Source of the DNA: Clostridium_AM sp900759715
GTDB taxonomy: Bacteria > Bacillota > Clostridia > Clostridiales > Clostridiaceae
Length of the DNA stretch: 64,000 nucleotides
Direction of reading: 5' to 3'
Assembly: GCA_900759715.1 (NCBI GenBank)
Contig: CAAEXF010000007.1
Coordinates: 80,985-144,984, forward strand
Shown here in pieces: positions 1-9,114 of this stretch. Every line of letters starts with the position of its first letter. Position 1 is the first letter of the stretch. Made by a program: the position numbers and the translations under genes. The notes below the pieces were generated by a model. The model had not been told where the DNA came from. It ran no database searches and saw nothing but the letters and a program-made list of their open reading frames with translations.

Positions 1-3
1 TAA

Positions 4-40
4 TATAAAAAGGACTAGCATTAAAACTAGTCCTTATTTA
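4..40 (-). terminator. Rho-independent terminator of the opp operon
   Basis: A nine-base-pair inverted repeat (AAGGACTAG at 10-18, CTAGTCCTT at 27-35) is followed on the minus strand by a T-rich tail at 4-9. It lies just past the oppA stop codon, so it should end the opp transcript. Confidence 0.8.
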
Positions 41-45
41 TATTA

Positions 46-1698
46 CTATTTTTCTAAATCAGCATCTTTAAAGTAGAAGAATCCAAGTGGTGATACGTGA
101 ACATTTTTAAGCTTTTTATTCATACAAACAACTTCGGTATACTCATATAAAGGTATGAATGGCATATCATTCATGATTATATCTTCTGCTTGGTGCATTA
201 AAGCTACTCGTTTTGTTGCATCAGCTTCAGCTTTAGCATCATGAATTAATTTATCAAATTCTGCATTAGCATATCCAGGGTGGTTTTGTTCATTGCCAGT
301 AGTAAACTGATCAATGAATGTCATTGGGTCGTTGTAATCTGCTATCCATCCATCTCTAGCAATTTGATAATTACGTTTATTTAGCTCAGTTAAGTGAACT
401 TTTCTTTCAACGTTTCTTAATTGAACGTCTATACCTAAATTCTTCTTCCACATATCTTGAACAGCTTGAGCCACATTTTGGTGTCCCTGCATTGTGTTAT
501 ATAATATTTCTAACTTAGGGAATCCCTGTCCATCAGGGTATCCAGCTTCAGCTAAGAGTTTTTTAGCTTGGGCAACATCGGCAGTTGCTGGGTAGTATTC
601 TTTATTTTTGAATTTACCACCGTTAGAGTCACTTGATGCACTTGGTACAAAACTAGTAGCTGGCTTCTCACCAGATTTTGTTACTTTTTCCACTAGAGCA
701 GTTCTGTCTATGGCGTAAGCAAGAGCCTTTCTTACTCTAACATCTTTTAATACTTTAGCAGCTTCTGCATTAACATTTTCTGCATTTGGTGATACATTAA
801 GATTATAGTAGTATGTTCCTAGATAAGGATAAGCTACTGCAGTACCATCCTTTAATAAATTAGGAGTTTCTTGTGCAGGTGGTTTATCAAGCATATCTAA
901 TTGTCCAGATTTAAATGCAGCAAAGTAACTGCTTTCATTTTCTAAAGTTTTAAATTCTATTCTATCAAGCTTTACATCCTTAGCATCCCAGTAGTTAGGA
1001 TTTTTTTCAAAGTTTAAACTGTCTTTTGGTTTATATTCTTTCATAACAAATGGTCCGTTAGATATATATGTTTCAGCCTTAGTAGCCCAATCCTTAGGAT
1101 TTTTCTCTACTATATCCTTTCTTACAGGAGCATAAGTAGGGAAAGCAGTGAGTGATAAGAAGTAAAGTGTAGGACCTTCAAGAGTAACTACAAGAGTGTA
1201 GTTATCTGTGGCCTTAACTCCTACCTCATCAGCAGTAGCTTTCTTCTTATTATAATTTTCAGCATTCTTTACATAAAAAATTTGATAAGCATATTCAGAT
1301 GCAGTATTTGGATCTGCGGCTCTCTTCCAAGCATATTCAAAGTCTTTTGCAGTAACAGGTTTTCCATCAGACCATTTTGCATCTTTTCTTAAATGGAATG
1401 TATATGTTAAGCCATCTTTTGAAACATCCCACTTCTCAGCTACACCTGGGATTGGCTTATCATCTTTATCTAAGTTTGTTAACCCTTCAAAGGCGTTGCA
1501 TATAACTTTAGCGCCTTCCACAGAGTTGTTTAAACCTGGGTCAATAGTTTTTGGATCAGCCCCAATATTAACCTTAATTACTTTTTTTCCATTGGCAGTA
1601 CCTGAAGTTGATTTACTGCCGCAGCCTGCAAATACTGAACCTGCTACTGCTACAGTAACAAGTAATGCAAGCATTTTAGATTTTTTACTTTTTAACAT
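46..1698 (-). CDS. oppA: Oligopeptide ABC transporter substrate-binding lipoprotein
   Basis: This 550-residue protein belongs to solute-binding family 5 (OppA/DppA/XP4195-like) and should capture extracellular oligopeptides for the OppBC permease. The N-terminus carries a basic segment, a hydrophobic stretch and a lipobox VFAGC with the lipidated cysteine at about residue 26, so it is predicted to be tethered to the outer face of the membrane. Internal family signatures include the GADPKTIDPGL strand and the ADYNDPMTF segment near the C-terminus. A GGAGGG ribosome binding site precedes ATG at 1698. It is the last gene of oppB-C-D-F-A, with a 95-bp gap after oppF, and a terminator follows. Peptide specificity cannot be read from sequence. 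Confidence 0.95.
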   Translation of the reverse strand: MLKSKKSKMLALLVTVAVAGSVFAGCGSKSTSGTANGKKVIKVNIGADPKTIDPGLNNSVEGAKVICNAFEGLTNLDKDDKPIPGVAEKWDVSKDGLTYTFHLRKDAKWSDGKPVTAKDFEYAWKRAADPNTASEYAYQIFYVKNAENYNKKKATADEVGVKATDNYTLVVTLEGPTLYFLSLTAFPTYAPVRKDIVEKNPKDWATKAETYISNGPFVMKEYKPKDSLNFEKNPNYWDAKDVKLDRIEFKTLENESSYFAAFKSGQLDMLDKPPAQETPNLLKDGTAVAYPYLGTYYYNLNVSPNAENVNAEAAKVLKDVRVRKALAYAIDRTALVEKVTKSGEKPATSFVPSASSDSNGGKFKNKEYYPATADVAQAKKLLAEAGYPDGQGFPKLEILYNTMQGHQNVAQAVQDMWKKNLGIDVQLRNVERKVHLTELNKRNYQIARDGWIADYNDPMTFIDQFTTGNEQNHPGYANAEFDKLIHDAKAEADATKRVALMHQAEDIIMNDMPFIPLYEYTEVVCMNKKLKNVHVSPLGFFYFKDADLEK

Positions 1699-1793
1699 AA
1701 TAGCCCTCCTTATTAAATATATTCATATATTTTATAGATACAGAATTTAGTATCTGTATTCACTTGATTAGAGATTAAAATAAATGTGTATTT

Positions 1794-2771
1794 TTAAAAG
1801 AGGTGACATGCTACACAATGACCGCCGCCTAAATCCTTTAATTCAGGCTCTGCCTCTGAACATATTGATTTTGCATATCTACATCTACCTTTAAATCTGC
1901 ATCCAGGTGGTGGATCAATAGGAGATGGAGTTTCCCCTTCAAGCATAATTCTTTTATTTGCCGCAGACATATCAGGGTCTGGGACAGGAATAGCAGATAA
2001 AAGAGCTTGAGTATATGGATGTAATGGTTTCTTATATAATTCATTACTTGAAGCTAGTTCTACCATTTTTCCTAGATACATAACTCCAATTCTTGTTGAT
2101 ATATGTTTAACCATTGAAAGGTCGTGAGCTATAAATAAATAAGTAAGACCTAAATCATCTTGCAAATCCTCGAGCATATTAACTACTTGGGCCTGGATAG
2201 ATACGTCTAAAGCGGAGATTGGTTCGTCGCATACTATAAATTCAGGCTCAACAGCTAACGCTCTAGCTATTCCGATTCTTTGTCTTTGCCCTCCGGAAAA
2301 CTCATGAGGATATCTACTTGCATGATCTCTATTTAATCCAACTTTACTCAAAAGGTAGTGAATTCTTTCTCCTCTTTCTTTACCTCTCATTAACCTATGT
2401 ATATCAAGAGCCTCACCTATTATATCTCCTACAGTCATTCTTGCATCTAGTGAAGCATAAGGGTCTTGAAATATCATTTGCATTTTTCTTCTGTAGGGAA
2501 GAATTTGACTAGGTGACAACTTAGCAATGTCTTGTCCGTTGTAAATTATTTGACCAGCTGTTGGTTCATAAAGTTTTATAACAGTTCTGCCTGTGGTTGT
2601 TTTTCCACAGCCAGATTCACCAACAAGGCCTAAAGTTTCACCTTTATTTATAACAAAAGAAACATCATCTACAGCTTTCACATATGTTTTTTTGTTAGCT
2701 AAAAGCCCTTTTCTTATTTCAAAATACTTTTTTAATCCTTTTACTTCTAATAGTGCTTTTTTATCTTCCAT
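1794..2771 (-). CDS. oppF: Oligopeptide ABC transporter ATP-binding protein OppF
   Basis: This 325-residue ATPase is one of the two nucleotide-binding subunits that power the Opp importer. Visible motifs are Walker A GESGCGKTT (about 51-59), the Q-loop at Q102, the signature FSGGQRQR (about 158-165) and Walker B with CDEP (181-184). The C-terminal oligopeptide/dipeptide extension carries five cysteines (about 291, 297, 304, 319, 322) in the spacing seen in peptide-transporter ATPases that bind an Fe-S cluster. The start ATG shares one base with the oppD stop codon, indicating translational coupling. Pairing with OppD rather than homodimerisation is inferred from the two-ATPase operon. Confidence 0.94.
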   Translation of the reverse strand: MEDKKALLEVKGLKKYFEIRKGLLANKKTYVKAVDDVSFVINKGETLGLVGESGCGKTTTGRTVIKLYEPTAGQIIYNGQDIAKLSPSQILPYRRKMQMIFQDPYASLDARMTVGDIIGEALDIHRLMRGKERGERIHYLLSKVGLNRDHASRYPHEFSGGQRQRIGIARALAVEPEFIVCDEPISALDVSIQAQVVNMLEDLQDDLGLTYLFIAHDLSMVKHISTRIGVMYLGKMVELASSNELYKKPLHPYTQALLSAIPVPDPDMSAANKRIMLEGETPSPIDPPPGCRFKGRCRYAKSICSEAEPELKDLGGGHCVACHLF

Positions 2772-3781
2772 TATGAATTCCCCCTTTCGATGTTAGCTTC
2801 AACCTTTGGTGCATCAGGGTGATTTAACCAGCAGGCAGAACAATGGCCCTCGTTGATTTCGAAATGAGGAGGCCTTTCTGTTAAGCATACTTTTAGTGTA
2901 TATTCACATCTTGGTGCAAAGGGACATCCAGCAGGTGGTTTTAAAAGATCTGGTGGTGTGCCTTCAATTGGTTTTAATCTTTCTTTTATATCTTCCTTAG
3001 GATTTGGTACACTTCTTAGAAGTCCCCAGGTATAAGGATGTTTAGGATTATAGAATATGTCTCTTGAGGTTCCGCTTTCTATAATGGTTCCACCATACAT
3101 TACATAGATTCTGTTACATACGTCTGCTACTACGCCAAGATCATGGGTTATGAGTATTATAGACATATCTATCTTAGTTTTTAAGTCTTTCATAAGTTCA
3201 AGAATTTGTGCTTGAATTGTAACGTCTAGTGCGGTAGTAGGTTCGTCTGCTATTAAAAGTTTTGGAGCACATACAAGAGACATGGCAATCATAGCCCTTT
3301 GTCTCATACCGCCGGAAAATTCATGTGGGTACTGCTTCATTCTTTTTTCGGGACTAGGAATTCCAACTAATTTAAGCATTTCTACTGCTTTGTTGAAAGC
3401 ATCAGCTTTACTCATCTTTTTATGTTTTATAAGAGGTTCGATCAATTGTTCACCTATAGTGAAAACTGGATTTAATGAAGTCATAGGATCTTGGAATATC
3501 ATCCCTATTTCGTTTCCTCTTATTTTTTCCATTTCTTTTTCTCGTAATTTAGATAAATCTTTTTCGTCAAATAATACTTGACCTTCTGTTATTTTTCCAT
3601 TGTCAGTTAAAAGTCTCATGGTAGACATCATAGTAATACTTTTACCACTGCCTGACTCTCCAACTATTCCGATAGCTTCTCCTTTATCTAAATCTAGAGA
3701 AACACCTCTTACGGCTTTTACTTCTCCGACATGTGTATAAAATGATGTGTGTAAATTTTTAATTTCAAGTAATTTCTCCAT
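2771..3781 (-). CDS. oppD: Oligopeptide ABC transporter ATP-binding protein OppD
   Basis: This 336-residue ATPase is the second nucleotide-binding subunit of the Opp importer. Walker A GESGSGKS is at about residues 41-48, followed by FQDPMTSLNP, the signature FSGGMRQR and Walker B LLIADEPTTALD. The C-terminal tail again has the cysteine-bearing oligopeptide extension (AGCPFAPRC and following cysteines). It overlaps oppF by one base and lies 15 bp after oppC in the transcript. An AGGAGG-type ribosome binding site lies just before ATG 3781. OppD and OppF differ in the signature (GGMRQR versus GGQRQR), as expected for a heterodimeric pair. Confidence 0.94.
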   Translation of the reverse strand: MEKLLEIKNLHTSFYTHVGEVKAVRGVSLDLDKGEAIGIVGESGSGKSITMMSTMRLLTDNGKITEGQVLFDEKDLSKLREKEMEKIRGNEIGMIFQDPMTSLNPVFTIGEQLIEPLIKHKKMSKADAFNKAVEMLKLVGIPSPEKRMKQYPHEFSGGMRQRAMIAMSLVCAPKLLIADEPTTALDVTIQAQILELMKDLKTKIDMSIILITHDLGVVADVCNRIYVMYGGTIIESGTSRDIFYNPKHPYTWGLLRSVPNPKEDIKERLKPIEGTPPDLLKPPAGCPFAPRCEYTLKVCLTERPPHFEINEGHCSACWLNHPDAPKVEANIERGNS

Positions 3782-3796
3782 AATAAAAGCCTCCTA

Positions 3797-4759
3797 TTAC
3801 TTTCTCATCTTAGGATCTAAAGCATCCCTTAAGCCATCACCCAGTAGGTTAAATGCCAGTATTGTTAAACAGATTGCTAAGGCTGGGAAAAACAACTGTG
3901 TTGGATACAGTTGAAATCCTTCTAATGCTTCTGATGCAAGTGTTCCCCAAGATGCTTGTGGTGCGGAAACACCAAGGCCTATAAAACTTAAAAAGGATTC
4001 TGTAAATATAGCTTCTGGCACTGACAGTGTGAGAGTTACGATTATTGGGCCCATACAATTAGGAATAAGATGCCTTAAAAGTATTCTCATAGAAGAAGCT
4101 CCCAATGTTTTAGCGGCAAGAACAAATTCTTGTTGCTTTAAAGACATAATCTGTCCTCTTACTATTCTCGCCATAGTTAACCAATATGCTATTGCTAGGG
4201 CTATTATGATACTTTTTAATCCAGCGCCGAAAATAACCATTAGAAGTATTACGTATATCATCATAGGGATAGAGTATAGGATATCTACTATTCTCATCAT
4301 GAAGTTGTCTATTTTTCCACCGAAATATCCTGCTATACCTCCATATAAAATACCTATAACTATATTAAGGATACTTGCTGCATATCCAACTGCTAAAGAT
4401 ATTCTTGCTCCATAAAGTATTCTAACAAAAATGTCTCTTCCGAATTTATCTGTACCAAACCAGTGAGCTGCACTTGGAGGTTGGTTGGCTATTTCTAGGT
4501 CTTGTGAGTAGTAGTTATATTTTGAAAGTAAAGGACCTATAATTGCAATAATTGTAATTAATACAACAAATGTTAATCCCATCATAGCCAGTTTATTTTC
4601 TTTTAATCTTCTCCAAACATCTTGCCAGTATGTTAGACTTGGCCTTACTATAGCCTCGGAATTTTTATCTGCAGAAGGAACTTTTTCAAACATATCTTTT
4701 GGTATAGAACTAGATACTATTACGTTTAAATTTTCATCTATATTTTTAGTTACTTGCAT
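3797..4759 (-). CDS. oppC: Oligopeptide ABC transporter permease OppC
   Basis: This 320-residue inner-membrane permease has a cytoplasmic N-terminal extension of about 55 residues, one transmembrane helix (about 59-79), an extracytoplasmic loop and a five-helix binding-protein-dependent transport domain. FGTDKFGRDIFVR before the second helix and the C-terminal AFNLLGDGLRDALDP are characteristic of the OppC/DppC subfamily. The EAA loop that contacts the ATPases is recognisable as AAKTLGASSMRILLRHLIPN. It lies 12 bp downstream of oppB and 15 bp upstream of oppD in the transcript, with a GGAGG ribosome binding site before ATG 4759. Confidence 0.94.
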   Translation of the reverse strand: MQVTKNIDENLNVIVSSSIPKDMFEKVPSADKNSEAIVRPSLTYWQDVWRRLKENKLAMMGLTFVVLITIIAIIGPLLSKYNYYSQDLEIANQPPSAAHWFGTDKFGRDIFVRILYGARISLAVGYAASILNIVIGILYGGIAGYFGGKIDNFMMRIVDILYSIPMMIYVILLMVIFGAGLKSIIIALAIAYWLTMARIVRGQIMSLKQQEFVLAAKTLGASSMRILLRHLIPNCMGPIIVTLTLSVPEAIFTESFLSFIGLGVSAPQASWGTLASEALEGFQLYPTQLFFPALAICLTILAFNLLGDGLRDALDPKMRK

Positions 4760-4771
4760 TTTGTGACCTCC

Positions 4772-5695
4772 TTAACTCTCTAGTTTTATTCTTGGGTCTA
4801 TTGTTACATATAATAAGTCTACTAATAGATTACATCCTACCAATAAGGTACTGTAGAAGATAGTTACCCCTAGGGTAGTAGTATAATCTCTGTTACCTAT
4901 GCTTTGTACAAATTCTCTTCCTAGTCCAGGTATTCCAAATAATGTTTCTATTACAAAGCTTCCGGTAAGTACACCAGCAAGAAGAGGCCCTAGGTATGTT
5001 ATTATAGGTATTAATGAATTCTTAAGAGCATGTTTATAAATTATTTTTGCCTTTGCTAATCCCTTAGCTTTAGCAACTTTTATATAGTCTTGTCTTATAA
5101 CTTCTAAAAGGCTTGATCTAGAGAGTCTAGCTATAAATGCAGTAGCATATCCGCCGAGAGCCACTGCTGGCAATACTAAGTTTTCTGGTCCATCAAAGCC
5201 GACGGCAGGAAGCCACCCTAATTTAACCGCAAAGAAATAAATGAAGAAGGTTGCCATAACAAAGCTTGGAACTGTTACCCCTAAAGTAGCAACAACCATA
5301 CAGAGGTTGTCCTGCCATTTTCCTTGGTGAAGTGCAGCAGTTATTCCCATGTATAACCCTAAAATAAGTGCAAAGCCTACTGAGCATAGTCCAAGTTTTG
5401 CTGTTGCAGGAAATGAGTAACTTATTACATCATTTACGCTTTTTCCTTCATACCTCATTGAAGGACCAAAATCTCCATGTAAAACAACATTTTTTAGATA
5501 AGTTGTATATTGTTCTCCAAGAGGTTTATTAAGCCCAAATTTTGCTTCGAGATTTGCTTGAACTTGAGCAGGTAATTTTTTTTCTGAATCAAAAGGCCCG
5601 CCAGGTATCTTGTGCATTAAAAAGAAGGTTAGAGTGATAACCACCCAAATAGTAACAACGCTGTAAAATAATCTTTTTAGAATATAATTGATCAT
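4772..5695 (-). CDS. oppB: Oligopeptide ABC transporter permease OppB
   Basis: This 307-residue permease begins MINYILKRLFYSVVTIWVV, typical of the OppB/DppB first helix, and has about six transmembrane segments. The EAA loop reads AKAKGLAKAKIIYKHALKNS and the C-terminus VDLLYVTIDPRIKL is a family hallmark. It pairs with OppC to form the translocation channel. As the first gene of the operon it has a GGGGG ribosome binding site at about 5703-5707. The long leader upstream contains a possible CodY box and a good sigma-A promoter. Confidence 0.94.
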   Translation of the reverse strand: MINYILKRLFYSVVTIWVVITLTFFLMHKIPGGPFDSEKKLPAQVQANLEAKFGLNKPLGEQYTTYLKNVVLHGDFGPSMRYEGKSVNDVISYSFPATAKLGLCSVGFALILGLYMGITAALHQGKWQDNLCMVVATLGVTVPSFVMATFFIYFFAVKLGWLPAVGFDGPENLVLPAVALGGYATAFIARLSRSSLLEVIRQDYIKVAKAKGLAKAKIIYKHALKNSLIPIITYLGPLLAGVLTGSFVIETLFGIPGLGREFVQSIGNRDYTTTLGVTIFYSTLLVGCNLLVDLLYVTIDPRIKLES

Positions 5696-5771
5696 ATTTT
5701 AACCCCCGATTTTTATGATTTAGTTGTGAAATTTTAAATAATAAAATAAATATTTATTCATTATTTGTTGG

Positions 5772-5786
5772 AATTTTATTGAAATT
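5772..5786. promoter_or_regulatory. Possible CodY box in the opp leader
   Basis: AATTTTATTGAAATT matches 12 of 15 positions of the published CodY consensus AATTTTCWGAAAATT. Peptide-transport operons are classical CodY targets in Firmicutes. The match is imperfect in an A/T-rich background, so this is suggestive only. Confidence 0.3.
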
Positions 5787-5910
5787 TAAAACAAGATATG
5801 CATAAATATGACATATCGTCTTTAATGGATTATTTAGAAAAAAGAAATTTTTAATTATATAATATTCAATTATCAATGAACAATTTTTTGGAAGCAATAT
5901 GTTTTACATA

Positions 5911-5939
5911 ATGTTATCATAGTGTAGAAGCTGTGTCAA
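5911..5939 (-). promoter_or_regulatory. Sigma-A promoter of the opp operon
   Basis: On the minus strand TTGACA (5934-5939) is separated by 17 bases from TAACAT (5911-5916). It would give an oppB leader of about 210 nt that includes the possible CodY site. Confidence 0.6.
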
Positions 5940-6320
5940 TTGATGCTACTACATTTGGTGGCTGCCAAAAATAGTCAAAATAATTATTCGTCGATGAATT
6001 TTTTAGAAAAAAGATTTTATTTGAAATAAAAATGTCGAAATTTTGATGACAATATTTAATAAGTGTTTTCGACAAGCAGACAAAATGTATAAAAATTACT
6101 ATAATTTTTATACTGAAAATTTAACATCTAATGTATTATGCGAATTGTGTTGTTTATAGTCTAAGATAGGAATAAGTAAAAATACTATTTTGTTTTAAAG
6201 TATGATAATATTAGAACGACTATTAAAGAAGATATAGATCCAATATAACTATTGTTTAATTATATAAGTTCATAGGTATATCTGAAGTTTAGAATATCTA
6301 AAATTACAATTATTACATCT
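5940..6320. other. Gene-less divergent intergenic stretch
   Basis: Between the opp promoter and the R2 repeats upstream of the ATPase gene there is no open frame with a ribosome binding site. The stretch is A/T-rich and holds one perfect palindrome (6087-6113, listed separately). No confident plus-strand promoter was recognised. Confidence 0.5.
6087..6113. promoter_or_regulatory. Perfect 27-bp palindrome, possible operator
   Basis: GTATAAAAATTA (6087-6098) and TAATTTTTATAC (6102-6113) are exact reverse complements around a 3-base centre. There is no T-tract or adjacent gene end, so a terminator role is unlikely. A dimeric repressor site is one reading, but the regulator and target are unknown. 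Confidence 0.35.
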
Positions 6321-6446
6321 AAGCAGACATCCAAAATCTCTGATTTTGAGATGATCGCTTAAGCAGAGAACTCAAATCTCTGATTTGAAGTGAATCGCTT
6401 ACTCAGCGAGTACTCATTCGACAGTATGGAGAAGGAGTTTCATTTT
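6321..6446. repeat. R2 hairpin repeat, two tandem units upstream of the ATPase gene
   Basis: Two units begin AAGCAG (6321 and 6361). Each forms a hairpin with an AAATC..GATTT core and ends CGCTT. The second continues through an ACTCATTCGAC segment to GGAGAAGGAGTTTCATT. The same units recur at 27731 and 43035. The inner stems differ in a paired way (CAAAATC with GATTTTG in unit one, TCAAATC with GATTTGA in unit two). The array ends about 27 bp before the next start codon, inside that gene's leader. Confidence 0.8.
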
Positions 6447-6473
6447 ATTAATAGAATAGAAAGGTGAAAATGT

Positions 6474-9071
6474 ATGATTCAGTGGTATAAATCCTCATGG
6501 AGTGAAATAGTAAAGCTTCTAGAGAGTAATATTTATTCCGGATTAGACGGAGATGACATAAATATTAAAAGAGAGAAGTATGGTGCGAATAAAATTCTTA
6601 TACCAAAGACTAAAAGTTTATACTCGATAATTATCAATCAGATAAAAGAACCTTGGATAATTATGCTGAGTGTATGCTTAATTATTTTTCTATACTTTAC
6701 TCAGTTTATATTAGCAGGTATAATGCTGCTAGTTATAATGATGAGCATACTGCCTATATCATTAGATAAATATAATAACGAAAAAAGTATTAAAGAATTA
6801 GAAAATTTAAATATTGGCCATGCAAGGGTAGTGAGGGATGGTAGAACCTTTAAGATACCGCTTGAAGAGTTAGTCATAGGTGATATTGTTATTGTAGGTC
6901 AAGGAGAAGGTGTGCCAGCTGACCTACGAGTGATTGAAAGTGAGGATTTAAAAGTAAATGAAACCTCAGTCACTGGAGAAAAGTATATAGTAGAAAAATA
7001 TGAAACTAAAATAGAAGATAAGGAAATAACACTATCTGATATGAAAAATATACTTTTTAAATCCACTTTTGTTGTTGGGGGAAGTGGTACTGGTATAGTA
7101 ATTGCTACGGGCATGAATACTCAAATAGCGAATATGGTAAAGCTTTTCTTTTCGGAAGAAGATAAGATCACGGAAGTTGGGAAAAAGATGCACGAAATTA
7201 TTAATTATTTCTGCATATTTGTAATATCAGCTTTAATGATAAATATATCTCTAAGAATAGTTAGTAAAGAAAATATAAAACAAATGGTTTGTATTTCTGC
7301 TGAGTTTATTCTGAATTCTATACCACAAGGTATTGTGATTATTTTAAGTGTAGTCGCATTATTCCTATTAAAAAAGATGAAGAAAAACTCTATTGAATTC
7401 AAAGATTTATCTATTATAGAGAAATTATCTTCAATATCAGTTATTTGTACTGACAAGGTAGGATCTTTTTCTAAAAATAAGATGGAGGTTGCAAAGATAT
7501 TTACTAATGGGAATTCTATAGATGTTATCAGCGATGTAGTAAATGGCAGCTCAAATGAAGGGGATACTGAAAATCTGCAAAGAATGTTGCATATAGGATT
7601 ACTTTGTAATGATACACAAGTAAGTACTGGAAAGTTAATAAATCCTAAAGAAGATTTAATGGAAGCGGCAATTATTAAATTTGCTATGATGAATGGGTTA
7701 GATAAAAGAAGTCTAGATAGACAGCATGAAAGAGTTTTATATATTCCTTTTGATAATGATAGAAAGATATTAACCACAATAAACTCTGTAGACGAAAATT
7801 ATAGAGCTAATATTAAAGGTTCTGTAGATTCTATAATAAATAAATGTACACATATAATGAAGAATGGTGTGGAATTAGATATAACAGAAGATGAAATAAA
7901 TGCAATAAGAAGCGCAGGGGTTAGCATGTCTGCTGAATGTTTGTCAGTTGTAGGATTTGCCTATAGGAATTTTAATTATGAGCCTAGTGTTAAAGAAAAT
8001 ATTGAAAGCAATTTGGTGTTTGTGGGATTGATAGGATTTGAGAACATGTTGAAGAGTGAGGCAATAGACTCTATTGACAGAAGTGAGAGATTAAATATCA
8101 AGCCTGTTATTATTACTGATGATAATAAGCTTACTGCTTTCGCTGTAGGTAAAAAGATGAAGTTAGTATCAAAGGTGAATGAGATAATATCGGGAGTAGA
8201 GATTGACAATATGCCAAATGATGAATTTGACAGAATAGGAGATAAAATAGGAATCTTTTCAAAGATAAATTCCAAACATAAGGTTAAGATAATAAAAGCA
8301 TTAAAAAGTTATGGACATACCACTGCTATAATTGGTTCTAAATTAATTGATTTACCTGCTTTAAGAGTATCTGACATAGGAATTACAACTTCAACTAGTA
8401 AAATAGTTAAAAAATTATCAGATATTATTCTAAAGGATATTGGATTTATGCATATTTTAGATATGCTTGAAGATTCAAGAAGAATAATTAATTTACTAAA
8501 AAAAATTATTGTCTATATTATAAGTTGTGCAACTGCCATGCTTATATTTGCATCATTAGTGTCTTTGCGAAAATATAATGTTCCATTAATGTATATAGAG
8601 AGTTTTTGGTTTCACAATATATTAATGATTATATCCAGCATGGCTTTAGCAATTCAGTATAAATATGAGGATGTTAAATGTACCAATTATAAATTAGATA
8701 AATATATTATAAAAGAGAATAAATATTTTATAATTTTTAATGGGTCAATAATGGGAATAGGAGCATTTATAGTGCTTATGTTAACATACAGCAAGGGTAT
8801 AGCATTTGCTCAAGTAGCATCTTTCACTGTATTAAATCTGAGTGCTGTAGTTTTTACTCTTAGCTTTTCTAAGACGAAGTTGTTTCAAAATAAATTCTCG
8901 AATTTAATTTTAGGTTTAAACCTGCTTATGCAGTTTGGAATAATGGTGTTAATGGGAGGTCTACATATAATTTTAAGTGTAGACTATTGGAAAATTACAT
9001 TGGCTATTTTGGCCGTATGTATTGTAATTTCGCTATTTAATAAATTAGGCAAAGAACAATATTATGATTAA
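6474..9071 (+). CDS. P-type ATPase-like membrane protein with degenerate catalytic motifs
   Basis: This 865-residue protein has the full P2-type cation-ATPase architecture: N-terminal cation-transporter domain, paired helices, actuator domain, second helix pair, HAD/nucleotide domains and a C-terminal helix bundle. Nearly every signature motif is altered: TGES reads TGEK (about 167-170), PEGL reads PQGI (284-287), DKTGT reads DKVGS (327-331), TGD reads TDD (548-550), and the hinge TGDGxND reads IGSKLID (620-626). The phosphorylatable Asp327 remains, but the Mg-binding aspartate of the hinge is serine. The frame is uninterrupted, so this looks like a maintained pseudoenzyme rather than a decaying gene. 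AAGGTG precedes ATG 6474. comEC and holA follow closely. Substrate is unknown. Confidence 0.85.
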   Translation: MIQWYKSSWSEIVKLLESNIYSGLDGDDINIKREKYGANKILIPKTKSLYSIIINQIKEPWIIMLSVCLIIFLYFTQFILAGIMLLVIMMSILPISLDKYNNEKSIKELENLNIGHARVVRDGRTFKIPLEELVIGDIVIVGQGEGVPADLRVIESEDLKVNETSVTGEKYIVEKYETKIEDKEITLSDMKNILFKSTFVVGGSGTGIVIATGMNTQIANMVKLFFSEEDKITEVGKKMHEIINYFCIFVISALMINISLRIVSKENIKQMVCISAEFILNSIPQGIVIILSVVALFLLKKMKKNSIEFKDLSIIEKLSSISVICTDKVGSFSKNKMEVAKIFTNGNSIDVISDVVNGSSNEGDTENLQRMLHIGLLCNDTQVSTGKLINPKEDLMEAAIIKFAMMNGLDKRSLDRQHERVLYIPFDNDRKILTTINSVDENYRANIKGSVDSIINKCTHIMKNGVELDITEDEINAIRSAGVSMSAECLSVVGFAYRNFNYEPSVKENIESNLVFVGLIGFENMLKSEAIDSIDRSERLNIKPVIITDDNKLTAFAVGKKMKLVSKVNEIISGVEIDNMPNDEFDRIGDKIGIFSKINSKHKVKIIKALKSYGHTTAIIGSKLIDLPALRVSDIGITTSTSKIVKKLSDIILKDIGFMHILDMLEDSRRIINLLKKIIVYIISCATAMLIFASLVSLRKYNVPLMYIESFWFHNILMIISSMALAIQYKYEDVKCTNYKLDKYIIKENKYFIIFNGSIMGIGAFIVLMLTYSKGIAFAQVASFTVLNLSAVVFTLSFSKTKLFQNKFSNLILGLNLLMQFGIMVLMGGLHIILSVDYWKITLAILAVCIVISLFNKLGKEQYYD

Positions 9072-9114
9072 ACCACCTGTTATTTGGTAAATATTACAAT
9101 AGGTGGTGATATAT

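Noticed and set aside
4029..4415. 128-codon plus-strand open frame opposite oppC
   Set aside because: It lies fully within oppC, has no ribosome binding site and no protein-like composition; it is a shadow of the permease.
7205..7777. 190-codon minus-strand open frame inside the ATPase-like gene
   Set aside because: The opposite strand is a clear P-type ATPase frame; the antisense frame is hydrophobic only because of complementary A/T-rich codons and has no initiation signal.
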